This document shows positions 11,601 to 19,076 of a stretch of 64,000 nt of DNA, piece after piece (positions within the stretch are counted from its first letter, which is position 1; each line of letters begins with the position of its first letter). This stretch comes from Adlercreutzia sp. ZJ304 (GTDB lineage Bacteria > Actinomycetota > Coriobacteriia > Coriobacteriales > Eggerthellaceae). Under the pieces are notes generated by a model. That model ran no database searches. It worked only from the letters and a program-made list of their open reading frames with translations, and was not told the DNA's origin. Both the position numbers and the translations under genes were made by a program. The stretch lies in NCBI RefSeq assembly GCF_011039075.1, contig NZ_JAAKEG010000008.1, positions 1 through 64,000 of the forward strand, given 5' to 3'.

Positions 11601-12426
11601 CACTCAGGTGCTGCGCGTGGAATACAGCACCGGTACGAACGACGATTCGCTTGGTAGCGTTGAGCCGCCGAATTGGGTTACTAAGGGTCGCAGCGCGGTT
11701 TATGTTGTAAAGCCAGCCGCAGGGTATCAGCTTGAGGATGCATGGCTTGACGAAAACTTAAGTGTTGACACTAACGTGAAATATGAAGTGCGCGCAAACC
11801 GCACGCTGGGCGCTGTGGCGGGAAGTGATAAGGCTGGTGTTGCTAATGGCGGGCGTGCGTCTAACAGTGTGATGAAGTATGCGACTACCAAAAACGGCGT
11901 AACTGAAATTACCATTCCGCAAGCAACTAAGAGCAGTTTGCTTTCTACAAGATACACGAAGGCTACCAACCCTACGGACAATCCAAATACGCCGCCAATT
12001 GTTAAGCACCACATTACGGCTAGCGTTAATGGAACTCATGGCACTATTGCGCCTTCAGGTATGGTAGAAATTGCCGATGGTGCAAGCCTGACATTCTCGT
12101 TCATACCAGAAAGTAGCAACTACATAGTTGCCGATGTGGTGGTGGATGGCGCATCTGTTGGCGCGCCTGCATCGTATACATTCACAGATGTGAAGGCCGA
12201 TCATACGTTGGTTGTTAGCTTTAAGGCTAAGGGTATTGTTGGTGGATACAATCCGGCTACAAGAACTGTGAAAACGCTGCAAAGTTTGGCGCAAACGGGC
12301 GATTTGAATGCGCCTGCGCTGCTGTTGCTTTCTGCAATAGCTTGCGGTGCGCTTGGTGTAGCCATACTGTCTAGCGGTCGCAATGCTGGTCGCAGAAAAG
12401 CAGCACCAGTAAGGCGCAGTTTATAA
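5680..12426 (+). CDS. 2248-aa secreted repeat protein with LAQTGD sorting signal
   Basis: A signal peptide (residues 1 to about 35, ending SLAYA-AD) is followed by the GGQTTAIITTTQEMQ motif shared with the protein at 4151. Residues about 330-1040 hold divergent InlB-type repeats (GGTISAPAS, GGRVSAAQTVEAGKQ, GGTISPDGNVSL). Residues about 1095-1970 are acidic tandem repeats of 124-134 aa, each with a YGVN-GEQ--NPDNPAAV core. Another InlB-type unit lies at about 2110-2185. The C-terminus is a sortase signal: LAQTGD at 2203-2208, a hydrophobic helix at about 2212-2233, and a basic tail (RNAGRRK). LAxTG signals are typical of actinobacterial class E sortases. The only sortase in the window is class B, at 57.7 kb. 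An AAAGGGAG ribosome site supports the ATG. Likely a wall-anchored adhesin or stalk. Confidence 0.88.
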   Translation: MGHVIRRHMGKGLAVLLSICLLITYNPVASLAYAADTAGRVVSNNAYSGGQTTAIITTTQEMQAEITYAAGANAASNSNLKLAGLSEQYKLTASATGNVGGEEGSLGFTWSYATADDTGAATSEYVQVTNENAPGAIQGESGEILSMHNMAVSATQLIAGRDNLSDGHYSIKVEAQDLVTHASASATFHMLVSDSASEYGALTLTDEATGITVAGNLIYMKAPGTSLSVGNVGEDMREALEALYQNEDKTMAAYITKDIQLTANKTPYYGELRISVPVPEIDPDVTSVVVVGKASDGTTMNKTVNVTRPSAGGSGGAGAEDAIPTVTFDTTITGSFAIAYVPIVRYTIETAIEPVEPANIAHFNVDSKVVKQGDSVTFTLIRDNAEYDVQSVKLVPKEGEGAGIGGASDIPAVEYNASTGICSFKATGSVTDLVLTATLALRPPEKKWYTFESSASGPGSISVTYTDAEGDTAVPQDGKYEEDTKVTVAATVNADAEGASVESAVLVVKNADGSEASRTDLCETDPTGPWNITLKGNSQLTVTFAEGQAPTKVINTIQTTAIPAAGGTISAPASIDKDSGGAGVGKGYATITPNAGYAIADGGVKVIRVLQSGEEENATADCVLTMNGNVGTLAIPFNATVKTYKVEVTFQLQPVTKYFGVGVNVVGGLGTVSANVADLSHVKSGTNVTLTLKPNAGYTLQSDGVLVDGTACALTQIGSTGNTYAANLGSITKNTSVAVAFTSVVKPERQQRMIVASSGAGGTISPDGNVSLYVDEGKKFNFYANSGYVIAYVKVNGATLLADPLNADSDALYKGDVQGAYTFGAGSDASSQTIHVAFEKKAGSSGSTVQTYTVSATAGVGGRVSAAQTVEAGKQASITAYPSSGYTVAGISGALPTTTTENADGSVTYTFNNVASDINAQVTFNAKPVTPGESQYHNIYMNITGTPTDGTGNPTATFTPASSDGYVTVKGGDGGAPTKLTITPASGYKVYGVTINGAAAETTTSNTGAVSLNVPVLMADCYVVANVKSANGTPTGTGGNPLEETTDPETGKPGLKDPITGETIPTDDDGNPVDKETGEKLPTNGDGDVVTDTTDPNYGVNDKGEQEVSNPDNPAAVVPGSNGENIAVIPNTAPDDKPGDVVGGKNAATGEDASGAFLVEDDGNGGVKYVPVVTDKDGNVVDGSGNVIYEKQPDGTYKKMGTADDDPAKLPTDENGNVQTDTKDPNYGVNGETGEQVVPNPDNPAAVVPGAGGANIAVKPDKGTDDKPGDVVGGTNAATGEDSGGAFIVEDDGEGGIKYVPVSTDEDGNVLDNNGNVVYEKQPDGTYDKVGDGAPAKLPTDTNGNVQTDPTNPNYGVNSETGEQEVVNPVKPTPVDSDNKAFIPQTDTSKKLDDGTTVTVAESKDGSQIPVIQKTEGGNYYPTITDKDGNVLDTNGNVALKPVKDAGGNITGYEDVRKPDSTTGKLPEIATLPVGDGNKVHTDTSDPNYGVNNKGEQVLPNPDNPAAIGNSNQAFIPQLPADENGIVVGKDKDGNTIPMIENPAKPGYYVPAVTDSDGNVLDGNGNVIYTPVTDGGGNTVGYKPAAGTSGGTPSTLPAGPSGSIQTSTNNPEYGVNGETGEQVVPNPDNPAAVVPGEGGENIAVLPDVSANDKPGDIISGTNAATGENSNSAFVAEDDGEGDIKYVPVATDKNGNVLDDSGNVVYEKQEDGTYNKVGSGKPAKLPAGTDKNVQTDTSRPVYGVDGNSKSPTYGQQIVANPDYPAAVTDGKIAVYPVADGTEPVGSIVPGNSADGTSTNVKFKVSKNEAGETVYIPVAIDAAPEYIDDLGNKVGNDDKNAMPVVLGPDGNYHAMTADKLYGVAQDCTQVYTNPDNPAIVDASSKVLFPTDNYKNVQNYVGEIQNGANLHDTNVAKSNGAFKDSSTSENAKAGQPVQVITSSVGTWVNVIPLGPDGHYHPDESDELFGVEKSGDSYTQVLRVEYSTGTNDDSLGSVEPPNWVTKGRSAVYVVKPAAGYQLEDAWLDENLSVDTNVKYEVRANRTLGAVAGSDKAGVANGGRASNSVMKYATTKNGVTEITIPQATKSSLLSTRYTKATNPTDNPNTPPIVKHHITASVNGTHGTIAPSGMVEIADGASLTFSFIPESSNYIVADVVVDGASVGAPASYTFTDVKADHTLVVSFKAKGIVGGYNPATRTVKTLQSLAQTGDLNAPALLLLSAIACGALGVAILSSGRNAGRRKAAPVRRSL
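8962..11600 (+). repeat. decaying tandem repeats inside the giant surface protein
   Basis: The codons for the (D/N)PNYGVN-type core fall at 8962, 9349, 9733, 10135 and 10507, so the periods are 387, 384, 402 and 372 bp, all multiples of three. Further, more diverged units follow near 10891, 11251 and 11569. Units share the downstream blocks NPDNPAAVVPG, KPGD, NAATGE, VEDDGEGG-KYVPV and DGTY. The copies at 9349 and 10507 are the most alike; their start, GETGEQVVPNPDNPAAVVPG, is identical. Confidence 0.85.
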
Positions 12427-12443
12427 GATTTGCGAAGATGATG

Positions 12444-12467
12444 CGCGCAGGGCATTTGTTCTGCGCG
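12444..12467. terminator. possible bidirectional terminator between convergent genes
   Basis: A CGCGCAG / CTGCGCG stem of 7 bp with a 10-nt loop sits between the convergent stops at 12426 and 12489. It lacks a clear T run on the + side, so it is only a candidate. Confidence 0.35.
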
Positions 12468-12488
12468 TATTCTGTGCGCTCTTTTACT

Positions 12489-13811
12489 CTAACTTGCCTT
12501 AAATATACCCACTGTTTCTTGGTGGTATGTTTGCGGAAACATGTCTACCGGAGTGGCTGTTTCTAGCGTGAAGCCGCGCCTGTGCAATACGGCGGTATCG
12601 CGCGCAAATGTTTGCGGGTCGCAACTTACATAAGCTAGTCGCTTCGGTGCTGCATTTGCTATAGCGGCTATAACTTCTTTAGAAAGCCCGCTTCTAGGCG
12701 GATCAACCACAGCGGCATCTACTACCCCAATTTCGGGTAATGCGCGCGCTACATCGTCACCGATAATTTCTATATCGCAATTGTTGTATTGCGCGTTGCG
12801 GCGAAGATCGCGCACAGACGACCCCTCAAGTTCTATAGCAACTACATCGGCACCTGTTTGCGCTATTGGCAAGCTAAAGGTTCCCGCTCCAGAATATAAA
12901 TCTGCTACCAGCTCGTCGCCTTCCAAGTTTAGCCCCGCCATAACCAGCTCTACTAATTTTTCGGCTTGAGCGGTATTAACTTGAAAAAATGAAGGTGCCG
13001 AAATGGCAAAACTGGTGCCGGCAAGTTCTTCTTTCCAAAATCCGGCGCCTTCCAGTGTTTCCACCTTTTTCACCTTGCGTGCAGCTCCGGGCTCTGCCAC
13101 AACGCGCACAACCGATGTAGCGCGCAGAGCATCTTGCAGCGTTTTGGCTACAGCGGTGCGCGGAAATGCCGCAGGCGCAGTCCACAGGGCTATTTCGGTG
13201 CTTTTTGTGCGCAGGCTTGCGCGAACACCTACGCGGTATATTCCCAAATCGTCTGCCCCTTGCAAAAAGCGAATAGCTCCTGTAAGCGATTTTGGCGCGC
13301 CTTCCAAAAAACGGTTTGCTAGGGGAGTGCGCGGCACATCCACTATATCTTGGCTTCCCGCTTCATGCATTCCCAGCGTAAATTTGCCTGCTTCGTTAGT
13401 GAATGCGGAAAGCTCTATTTTGTTGCGATATCCCCATTCGCGCTTGCTAGGCACGCATTCGCTAACCGTCTTTTCAACATATTGCCTGTCAAGTTTGCCT
13501 ACGCGCACTAGCGCTTCTACAAGGTTGCATCTTTTGGCATGCAGCTGCGCGCTGTATTCCAAGTGCGCCCACGGTGCGCCGGGAATGCATCCTGACACTG
13601 TATATTTCGGGTCAAGCTTTGCGCGTAAGCTGGATGGCTTCACTATGTTGACCAGCTCAGCCACAGCAAAAGATGGCTTTTCGTCGGTTATTCGTATTTC
13701 GCACACATCTTCAGGTGCGCCACCTTCTACAAAAACGGTTTTCCCGTTTTCCATATGTCCAATGGCTGCTGCTCCGTATCCCATGCGCTCTATAGTTACA
13801 GTTGTGCTCAA
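12489..13811 (-). CDS. TrmA/RumA-family RNA (uracil-C5) methyltransferase
   Basis: The protein has 440 aa. An N-terminal TRAM-like beta domain (residues 1-60) precedes a class I SAM-dependent methyltransferase domain with the DLYSGAGTFSLP SAM loop, VVDPPRSGL and the catalytic VSCDPQTFARD motif, whose Cys forms the covalent bond to uracil C6. These are hallmarks of the 23S rRNA m5U methyltransferase (RlmD/RlmCD) and TrmA group; the exact target base cannot be told from sequence. The usual four-Cys Fe-S motif after the TRAM domain is not evident, since only one Cys (SGCIPGAPWAHLEY) lies there. The start is a TTG with AGGAG upstream on the - strand. It is a single gene, convergent with the surface locus. 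Confidence 0.88.
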   Translation of the reverse strand: MSTTVTIERMGYGAAAIGHMENGKTVFVEGGAPEDVCEIRITDEKPSFAVAELVNIVKPSSLRAKLDPKYTVSGCIPGAPWAHLEYSAQLHAKRCNLVEALVRVGKLDRQYVEKTVSECVPSKREWGYRNKIELSAFTNEAGKFTLGMHEAGSQDIVDVPRTPLANRFLEGAPKSLTGAIRFLQGADDLGIYRVGVRASLRTKSTEIALWTAPAAFPRTAVAKTLQDALRATSVVRVVAEPGAARKVKKVETLEGAGFWKEELAGTSFAISAPSFFQVNTAQAEKLVELVMAGLNLEGDELVADLYSGAGTFSLPIAQTGADVVAIELEGSSVRDLRRNAQYNNCDIEIIGDDVARALPEIGVVDAAVVDPPRSGLSKEVIAAIANAAPKRLAYVSCDPQTFARDTAVLHRRGFTLETATPVDMFPQTYHQETVGIFKAS

Positions 13812-13887
13812 AGCATACTCCTAGAAATTATCTGTTGTTTGTCTATCATACACGCACGCATATCGATAGCGTATAATTGCCTTCAGT

Positions 13888-13963
13888 GCCCTTGTAGCTC
13901 AGTGGATAGAGCACTTGCCTCCGGAGCAAGGTGTCGCAGGTTCGACTCCTGTCAAGGGCACCA
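13888..13963 (+). tRNA. tRNA-Arg (anticodon CCG), CCA encoded
   Basis: This is a complete cloverleaf. The acceptor stem is GCCCTTG / CAAGGGC with discriminator A and encoded CCA at 13961-13963. The D-arm is GCTC...GAGC, and the anticodon stem CTTGC / GCAAG holds the loop CTCCGGA. The T-arm is GCAGG-TTCGACT-CCTGT. Anticodon CCG reads the Arg codon CGG. Confidence 0.95.
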
Positions 13964-14072
13964 GTTTTACTTCGCCATAAACTGCGCGCCGAAACGCTTA
14001 AAAACACGCAGCTTCTCTGTTAGTAAATAATAATTCTCAAAAAGTAAAATATAATCTGTATGTATTTTCGGA

Positions 14073-14477
14073 ATGGAGATTATGAAAAATTTAATCGCAC
14101 AATTCGCCAAATTTGGAGTAGTCGGTGGAATAGCTTTCCTGATCGACTATGGCGTTATGGTTTTTCTGACCGAGGTTTTCGGAATAAACTACCTGATAAG
14201 CGCCACTATTTCATTTACGGTGTCGGTCATATTTAATTATTTGGCATCTATGCGCTATGTGTTTACGCATAAAGAAGACATGAGCCGCCGGCGCGAATTT
14301 ATTATCTTCATTGTGCTATCGGTTATAGGCTTAGGGCTAAACGACCTGCTTATGTGGGTATTTACTGGTCTTTTGGGCGTAACGTATCTAATTAGTAAGA
14401 TAATCGCCACGGCATTTGTTACTGTTTACAATTTCGTAACTCGTAAAATTTTTCTGGATGCGGGAAATCAGCAATAA
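14073..14477 (+). CDS. GtrA-like four-helix membrane protein
   Basis: The protein has 134 aa and four hydrophobic helices, starting FAKFGVVGGIAFLIDYGVMVFL, with the basic linkers typical of the GtrA/DPMS flippase-like family (PF04138). Members are thought to move polyprenyl-linked sugars across membranes in glycan modification. No glycosyltransferase partner lies next to it; a polysaccharide locus lies 24 kb away. The start is either the ATG at 14073 or the one at 14082. The GGAG at 14075-14078 is rather close to the second, so the choice is open. It appears monocistronic, downstream of the tRNA. Confidence 0.85.
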   Translation: MEIMKNLIAQFAKFGVVGGIAFLIDYGVMVFLTEVFGINYLISATISFTVSVIFNYLASMRYVFTHKEDMSRRREFIIFIVLSVIGLGLNDLLMWVFTGLLGVTYLISKIIATAFVTVYNFVTRKIFLDAGNQQ

Positions 14478-14653
14478 GCTTGCAGACTGGTGAATATCAG
14501 GAGGCAAAAACAAGTATTTGGCATGCTTTTGCTGCAATTAACCTGAAACAAATTCAATCTAAGCACTTGTTATTCGTTCAGTATGCGCTATGTGTGATAG
14601 AATCACTAACGATTATGACTAAATACTAATACTATGCGGAAAGCGAGTTTTCA

Positions 14654-15172
14654 ATGTCTTTATACACGCCAGAATACAAACCGAATGGTAAAGAGGTTGC
14701 GGTATTAGAAACTTCTAAGGGCACTATCCGTGTTCAGCTGCATGGTAACGATGCGCCAATACATGTAGGAAATTTTGTAGAACTGGCTGGTAAAGGCTTC
14801 TACGATGGCATTAAATTCCATCGCTATGTGCCGGGTTTTGTAATTCAAGGCGGTGATCCGAATACTCGCGATGCCAGCGCGGAAGATGTTATTGCAGGCA
14901 ATGGTCCGTTTGGCACCGGTGGTCCGGGCTATTCAATTCACGAAGAATTTACTACTAATCCGAACAACCAACACTTAGATGGCACTTTGGCTATGGCTCG
15001 CAGCCAGAATCCGAACTCGGCTGGAAGCCAGTTCTATTTCTGCTTGGGCGATCAGCCGTTTTTAGATGATGGCTACACTGTTTTTGGTCAAACCATTGAT
15101 GGTATGGACGTTATCGGTAAGCTGCGTGTTGGGGACGTCATCGAATCTGTCCGTATAGAGAACGAGGCTTAG
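14654..15172 (+). CDS. cyclophilin-type peptidyl-prolyl cis-trans isomerase
   Basis: The protein has 172 aa, a single cyclophilin domain with the catalytic and cyclosporin-pocket motifs FHRYVPGFVIQGGDP, GTLAMAR and GSQFYFCLGDQPFLDDGYTVFGQ. It catalyses proline isomerisation in protein folding. No signal peptide is present, so it is cytoplasmic. The GTG-started TPR protein follows 31 bp downstream, suggesting co-transcription. Length and motifs are intact. Confidence 0.95.
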   Translation: MSLYTPEYKPNGKEVAVLETSKGTIRVQLHGNDAPIHVGNFVELAGKGFYDGIKFHRYVPGFVIQGGDPNTRDASAEDVIAGNGPFGTGGPGYSIHEEFTTNPNNQHLDGTLAMARSQNPNSAGSQFYFCLGDQPFLDDGYTVFGQTIDGMDVIGKLRVGDVIESVRIENEA

Positions 15173-15203
15173 ATGTCGCGATCTTCGAAATCGGAGATAA
15201 TCA

Positions 15204-16544
15204 GTGAACAATAGTCTGTTCAAACAAGCTAGCCTGTTATACGACTCAGGCGATTATCGCGGTGCGCTGCGTAAGTATACAGCGTGCCTAAAAGATAATA
15301 GTGTGCCTTTTCAGCTAGGCGAGTTGGGTCTTATCTATCATCATATAGGCAATTGTTTGGTGAAGTTGAAGAACCCTACTGAAGCTATTAAGGCATACGT
15401 TCAGGCAGCAAGCGATAGTTCTTATCAGGCGAAAGGCGCTCTGAATAACAACATAGGCATGGCATACGCTTCTCTGCGTGACTATGAAAATGCCGTCGTA
15501 CATTTTGAGAAGGCGGTAGCCGACCCAACGTATGAATCGCCTTACAAGGCGTATATGGGCATGGGCAACGCCCAATTGAAACTGGGGCGCAGCGCCGAGG
15601 CGGGAATGTCTTTCCGTGAGGCTGCATTAGACGAGGAAAATCCCGATCCGGCGAAGGCGTTGCTGAACTTGGGCGTGTGCTTTATGTCGCTCGACCGCCC
15701 AGAAGATGCGATAGCGTCTTATCAAAGCGCGTTCGATTTTGACATGTCGCAGGATACGCGCAATCGCTTAAATTCCAGCATGGGTCAGGCGTATGCAGCT
15801 GCCGGGTATGCGGCTGAAGCTGTTGAGGCGTTCAATAAAGCCACAAGCGATCCTAATTATATTTTGTCCGATTCTGCTGCGGTCGATTATCAGCGATGCG
15901 TTGCCACTTTATCGCGTGCTGGGGCAGATGCTGCAGCGGTAGACACGTCGGGGCTCGATGTTAGCGTAGAGAGCCACTATTTTGATGATGGTGGCGATCC
16001 GTTCTTCTATGATGAGGGCTATAGCGATGAAGATATGCAAATGCCCGGTTTCATCGATGCCTACGATGATGAAGATGAAGACCGATTCTTCAAAGCTACC
16101 GACGATGAATTGGAGCAGTGGTCCCGCGGTTTAGCGAAAAAAGATCGCAAGCGTCGCAATGTAGGGCTCAAAATTCTGATAGCTGTTATTGTTGTTGTAG
16201 TTTTACTGTTGGGCGCTGCCGTTTTTGCGTTTACGCAAGGTTTTGGCTTCCCCACTCAACAAGCGGTTGCAGAGCAGCTATTCAATAATCCTGACGAAGC
16301 CAAGAATAGCTTGTTTGCCGATTCGCTTAGCGAAGCAAACGTTAACTCTATAGTGGCTCCCGTAGTGCAAGACCCCAATGTTTCTATAGATGGGGTAAAT
16401 CGTTCTATGAGCGAATCTACCGTGTATGCCACAGCAACTACCGATCAGGGCGGCAAAATTACATACAAGATAGATATGGTACGCGATTTTGTCGGCTGGA
16501 AAATATCTGGGATAGAACTCTACTTCCCAAGTCAGAATAGTTAA
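15204..16544 (+). CDS. TPR-repeat membrane protein
   Basis: The protein has 446 aa. Residues 1 to about 240 are tandem tetratricopeptide repeats (for example NNIGMAYASLRDYENAVVHFEKA and LLNLGVCFMSLDRPEDAIASYQSA). A strongly acidic linker follows (SDEDMQMPGF, DAYDDEDEDRFF). One transmembrane helix lies at about 318-340 (LKILIAVIVVVVLLLGAAVF), followed by a small external domain of about 100 residues. The topology puts the TPRs in the cytoplasm as a protein-protein scaffold. The start is GTG, preceded by CGGAGA. The partner is unknown; it sits between cyclophilin and ndk. Confidence 0.8.
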   Translation: MNNSLFKQASLLYDSGDYRGALRKYTACLKDNSVPFQLGELGLIYHHIGNCLVKLKNPTEAIKAYVQAASDSSYQAKGALNNNIGMAYASLRDYENAVVHFEKAVADPTYESPYKAYMGMGNAQLKLGRSAEAGMSFREAALDEENPDPAKALLNLGVCFMSLDRPEDAIASYQSAFDFDMSQDTRNRLNSSMGQAYAAAGYAAEAVEAFNKATSDPNYILSDSAAVDYQRCVATLSRAGADAAAVDTSGLDVSVESHYFDDGGDPFFYDEGYSDEDMQMPGFIDAYDDEDEDRFFKATDDELEQWSRGLAKKDRKRRNVGLKILIAVIVVVVLLLGAAVFAFTQGFGFPTQQAVAEQLFNNPDEAKNSLFADSLSEANVNSIVAPVVQDPNVSIDGVNRSMSESTVYATATTDQGGKITYKIDMVRDFVGWKISGIELYFPSQNS

Positions 16545-16561
16545 TTTAGCAGGAGGAAAAC

Positions 16562-16966
16562 ATGGCAGAAGAGAAAACTTATTCGATGATAAAGCCCGAT
16601 GGCGTGCGCAACGGTCATATTGGTGAAATTGTGAACCGTTTTGAGCGCGCGGGTTTGAAGATAGAGCGCATGGAACTTGGCATGGTTACGATGGAACAAG
16701 CTAAGGCAAACTACGCCGAACACGAGGGTAAACCTTTCTACGATGGGCTTATTAGCTATATCACGTCTGGTCCTGTGGTGAAGATGGTTATATCTGGCGC
16801 AGGTGCTGTGGCGAAGTGCCGCAGCCTTATGGGCGCTACAAATCCGGCAGAGGCGGCTCCCGGGACAATTCGCGGCGATTTCGGTCTTATCATGGACGAA
16901 AATGTTATACACGGCAGCGATTCTGTTGAATCCGCCGAGCGCGAAATAAAGATTTTCTTTAATTAA
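16562..16966 (+). CDS. ndk: nucleoside diphosphate kinase
   Basis: The protein has 134 aa, the normal NDK length. It shows the N-terminal TYSMIKPDGVRNGHIGEI signature and the active-site segment NVIHGSDSVESAEREI, whose His is phosphorylated during gamma-phosphate transfer from NTPs to NDPs. There is a strong AGGAGGA ribosome site. It is followed by a clear rho-independent terminator at 16997-17021, closing this transcription unit. Confidence 0.96.
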   Translation: MAEEKTYSMIKPDGVRNGHIGEIVNRFERAGLKIERMELGMVTMEQAKANYAEHEGKPFYDGLISYITSGPVVKMVISGAGAVAKCRSLMGATNPAEAAPGTIRGDFGLIMDENVIHGSDSVESAEREIKIFFN

Positions 16967-16996
16967 TTCAACAGACATATTTTTCCAAATGTGCAG

Positions 16997-17021
16997 GGCG
17001 GTGCTTAGGTGCCGCCTTTTT
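16997..17021 (+). terminator. rho-independent terminator after ndk
   Basis: The stem is GGCGGTGC / GTGCCGCC (8 bp with two G-U pairs), the loop is TTAG, and a run of five T follows directly. Confidence 0.85.
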
Positions 17022-17117
17022 GTTGTGTAGCATATGACCTTTCGGCGATGTGGTTTGCTAGTAAGCCGCATACTCATTTAATATGGTTGTACTTATAAAA
17101 AACGTGGAAAGGGCTCT

Positions 17118-18152
17118 ATGCTTTACAGAGTCATCGATGCGGATGAACTACCTGCCTTGGTTGAAGCGTTCATGCGCGACTACGAAGTGATAGCGTCTGT
17201 GCGTAGCGGGAAGAGTTTTGCGTTTGAGACGGTGCATTCGTTTGATGAGATAGTGCTGGACTATCCAACCACTCTTACATCGCTTAAAAAGTATTTGTTA
17301 CCCCCGCGTGAAACTCTTTTTGAATACGACATGGAAGATGGCGTAACCGACTATGTGTTGCAGGTGCGCCCGCGCGTGCTATTCGGTGCTCATGCGTGCG
17401 ATATTAACGCTATGAACAACCTAGATTTAGTGTTCGACGATAAGCGCTATCCCGATCCTTATTATGAGGCTCACAGACGCGCAACCATGATAGTTGGTAT
17501 AGGCTGTATTCCCAGCGATTCATGTTTTTGCCATCTGCTAGATTCTGGCGAAGTGCGCAGCGGCTACGATCTGTTTTTGGCTGATATAGGTGGGCGCTAC
17601 TTGGTATCTATCGGAAGTGTAGAAGGCGCTAACATTTTAGAGGCTGCATGCAATCCGCGCGAAGCTACCGATGCTGACAGGCGGGCTTTCCGTGAATATA
17701 CGCGCCGTCGCCAGCAGGCGTTTAACCCGGACATTCCCAGCGTACAGGAAATTCCCATGTTAATGGATGCTTTCCATTCTGACGATTTTTGGGAAGAGCT
17801 GGGAAGCAGATGCCTTAATTGCACTGCATGCGCTAGCGTGTGCCCCACTTGTTACTGCTTCGATATCTGCGACGTGTTAGATCCTAATGCGCAGACCGGG
17901 CGGCGCGAACGTGTGTGGGATGCGTGCACATCTCCGCAGTTTGCGCTTGTAACAGGCGGGCATAATTTCCGCTCCGGCACGCGCGAGAGGGTGCGCCACA
18001 GAATGTATCACAAACTAAATGGCTTCAATTCAAAGTATGGACGCTATTTGTGTGTGGGATGTGGTCGATGCGTTCACGCATGCAAGACCGATATTTCGCC
18101 AATAAAGGTACTTGAATTCTTCGAGCGAAAGGGGGCTGAAGATGCCGAGTAG
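17118..18152 (+). CDS. hydB: group 3b NiFe hydrogenase beta subunit (Fe-S electron transfer)
   Basis: The protein has 344 aa. The N-terminal two thirds match the sulfhydrogenase beta / anaerobic sulfite reductase A-like domain. The C-terminal part carries two ferredoxin-type cluster motifs, CLNCTACASVCPTCYC and CVGCGRCVHACK. In characterised group 3b enzymes this subunit passes electrons between the flavin subunit and the hydrogenase small subunit. It is the first gene of the operon, after a GGAAAGGG ribosome site, and overlaps the next gene by 11 bp. The order beta-gamma-delta-alpha is that of the Pyrococcus hydrogenase operon. The symbol follows that naming. Confidence 0.88.
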   Translation: MLYRVIDADELPALVEAFMRDYEVIASVRSGKSFAFETVHSFDEIVLDYPTTLTSLKKYLLPPRETLFEYDMEDGVTDYVLQVRPRVLFGAHACDINAMNNLDLVFDDKRYPDPYYEAHRRATMIVGIGCIPSDSCFCHLLDSGEVRSGYDLFLADIGGRYLVSIGSVEGANILEAACNPREATDADRRAFREYTRRRQQAFNPDIPSVQEIPMLMDAFHSDDFWEELGSRCLNCTACASVCPTCYCFDICDVLDPNAQTGRRERVWDACTSPQFALVTGGHNFRSGTRERVRHRMYHKLNGFNSKYGRYLCVGCGRCVHACKTDISPIKVLEFFERKGAEDAE

Positions 18153-19044
18153 TACTAGCGTACATGTAGGACCGCTTGCCCACGACGTTGTTGCAATGGA
18201 TGGCGCTCAGATGATGTTCGAGAACCCCTATCGTCCGTGGGAAGCGCGTATAACATCTATAACTCCCCTTACGGAAAACGAGAAGCTTTTTGAATTTCGC
18301 CTAATAGACGAGCGCATTCGTGCGGCTTTTCACCACGAGCCCGGTCAATTTGTTGAGGTCAGCATTTTTGGAGTGGGCGAGGCGCCTATTTCTATATCTA
18401 GTTCGCCGTCTAAGGGTGGCTTTATTGAATTGTGCGTGCGTCGTATGGGTGAATTTACGACGCGCTTGCATCAGATGCAATGCGGCGACATTGTTGGTCT
18501 TAGAGGTCCGTATGGTCGTCCGTTCCCATTTGACGATATGCGCGGGCACGACGTGTTGCTTGTAGCTGGCGGTTTAGGCATAGCACCGCTGCGCTCGCTT
18601 ATTAATAACATTCACGACGAACGTAGCGATTTTGGAAACGTTACCATTATCTATGGTTCCAAAAATCCAAGTGAAGTAATGTTTCGCGATCAGTTCGAAA
18701 TGTGGCGGCATCGCAAAGACTTCGATCTATACCTGACTGTGGATAATCCGGACGATACGTGGGATGGCGAAGTGGGGCTTGTTACTGCTCCGTTTTCGCA
18801 CCTGCAGGTAGATCCTGATAATACATTTGGCGCCGTATGTGGACCTCCGGTTATGTACAGATTCGTAGTGGAAGAGATGCGAAAGAAAGGCATACCTTAC
18901 GATCGTATTTATATGAGCTTCGAACGCCATATGAAATGCGGCATGGGAAAATGCGGACATTGCCAAGTTGGGCATCAATACTGTTGCATAGATGGACCTG
19001 TATTTAATTACTGGGAAGCTAAAAATATACAAGACAGTATGTAA
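18142..19044 (+). CDS. hydG: group 3b hydrogenase gamma subunit (FAD, NAD(P), 2Fe-2S)
   Basis: The protein has 300 aa from the ATG at 18142, which overlaps the stop of the previous gene and has AAAGGGGG just upstream. An in-frame TTG further upstream (18112) is less likely. It is a ferredoxin-NADP reductase-like protein: an FAD-binding barrel (ISISSSPSKGGFIELCVR), the NAD(P) domain (VAGGLGIAPLRSLI, GPPVMY) and a C-terminal 2Fe-2S cluster loop with Cys residues in CGMGKCGHCQVGHQYCC. It couples the hydrogenase to NAD(P)H. HydG here is the sulfhydrogenase gamma subunit, not the radical-SAM maturase of FeFe hydrogenases. Confidence 0.9.
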   Translation: MPSSTSVHVGPLAHDVVAMDGAQMMFENPYRPWEARITSITPLTENEKLFEFRLIDERIRAAFHHEPGQFVEVSIFGVGEAPISISSSPSKGGFIELCVRRMGEFTTRLHQMQCGDIVGLRGPYGRPFPFDDMRGHDVLLVAGGLGIAPLRSLINNIHDERSDFGNVTIIYGSKNPSEVMFRDQFEMWRHRKDFDLYLTVDNPDDTWDGEVGLVTAPFSHLQVDPDNTFGAVCGPPVMYRFVVEEMRKKGIPYDRIYMSFERHMKCGMGKCGHCQVGHQYCCIDGPVFNYWEAKNIQDSM

Positions 19045-19076
19045 TAAGGCACCACTTCGTTGAGCGTGAGGTAGAT

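Noticed and set aside
13003-13824. 273-codon + strand frame opposite the RNA methyltransferase
   Set aside because: It is a shadow of a well-supported gene on the - strand; the product is Ser/Arg/Pro-rich with no recognisable domain.
14568-14610. Promoter before the cyclophilin gene
   Set aside because: TTGTTA and GATAGAAT are present, but the spacing of about 25 bp is too long for a standard promoter.
18112-18141. TTG at 18112 as the start of the hydrogenase gamma subunit
   Set aside because: The ATG at 18142 has AAAGGGGG in front and gives the normal N-terminus; the longer form would overlap hydB by 41 bp.
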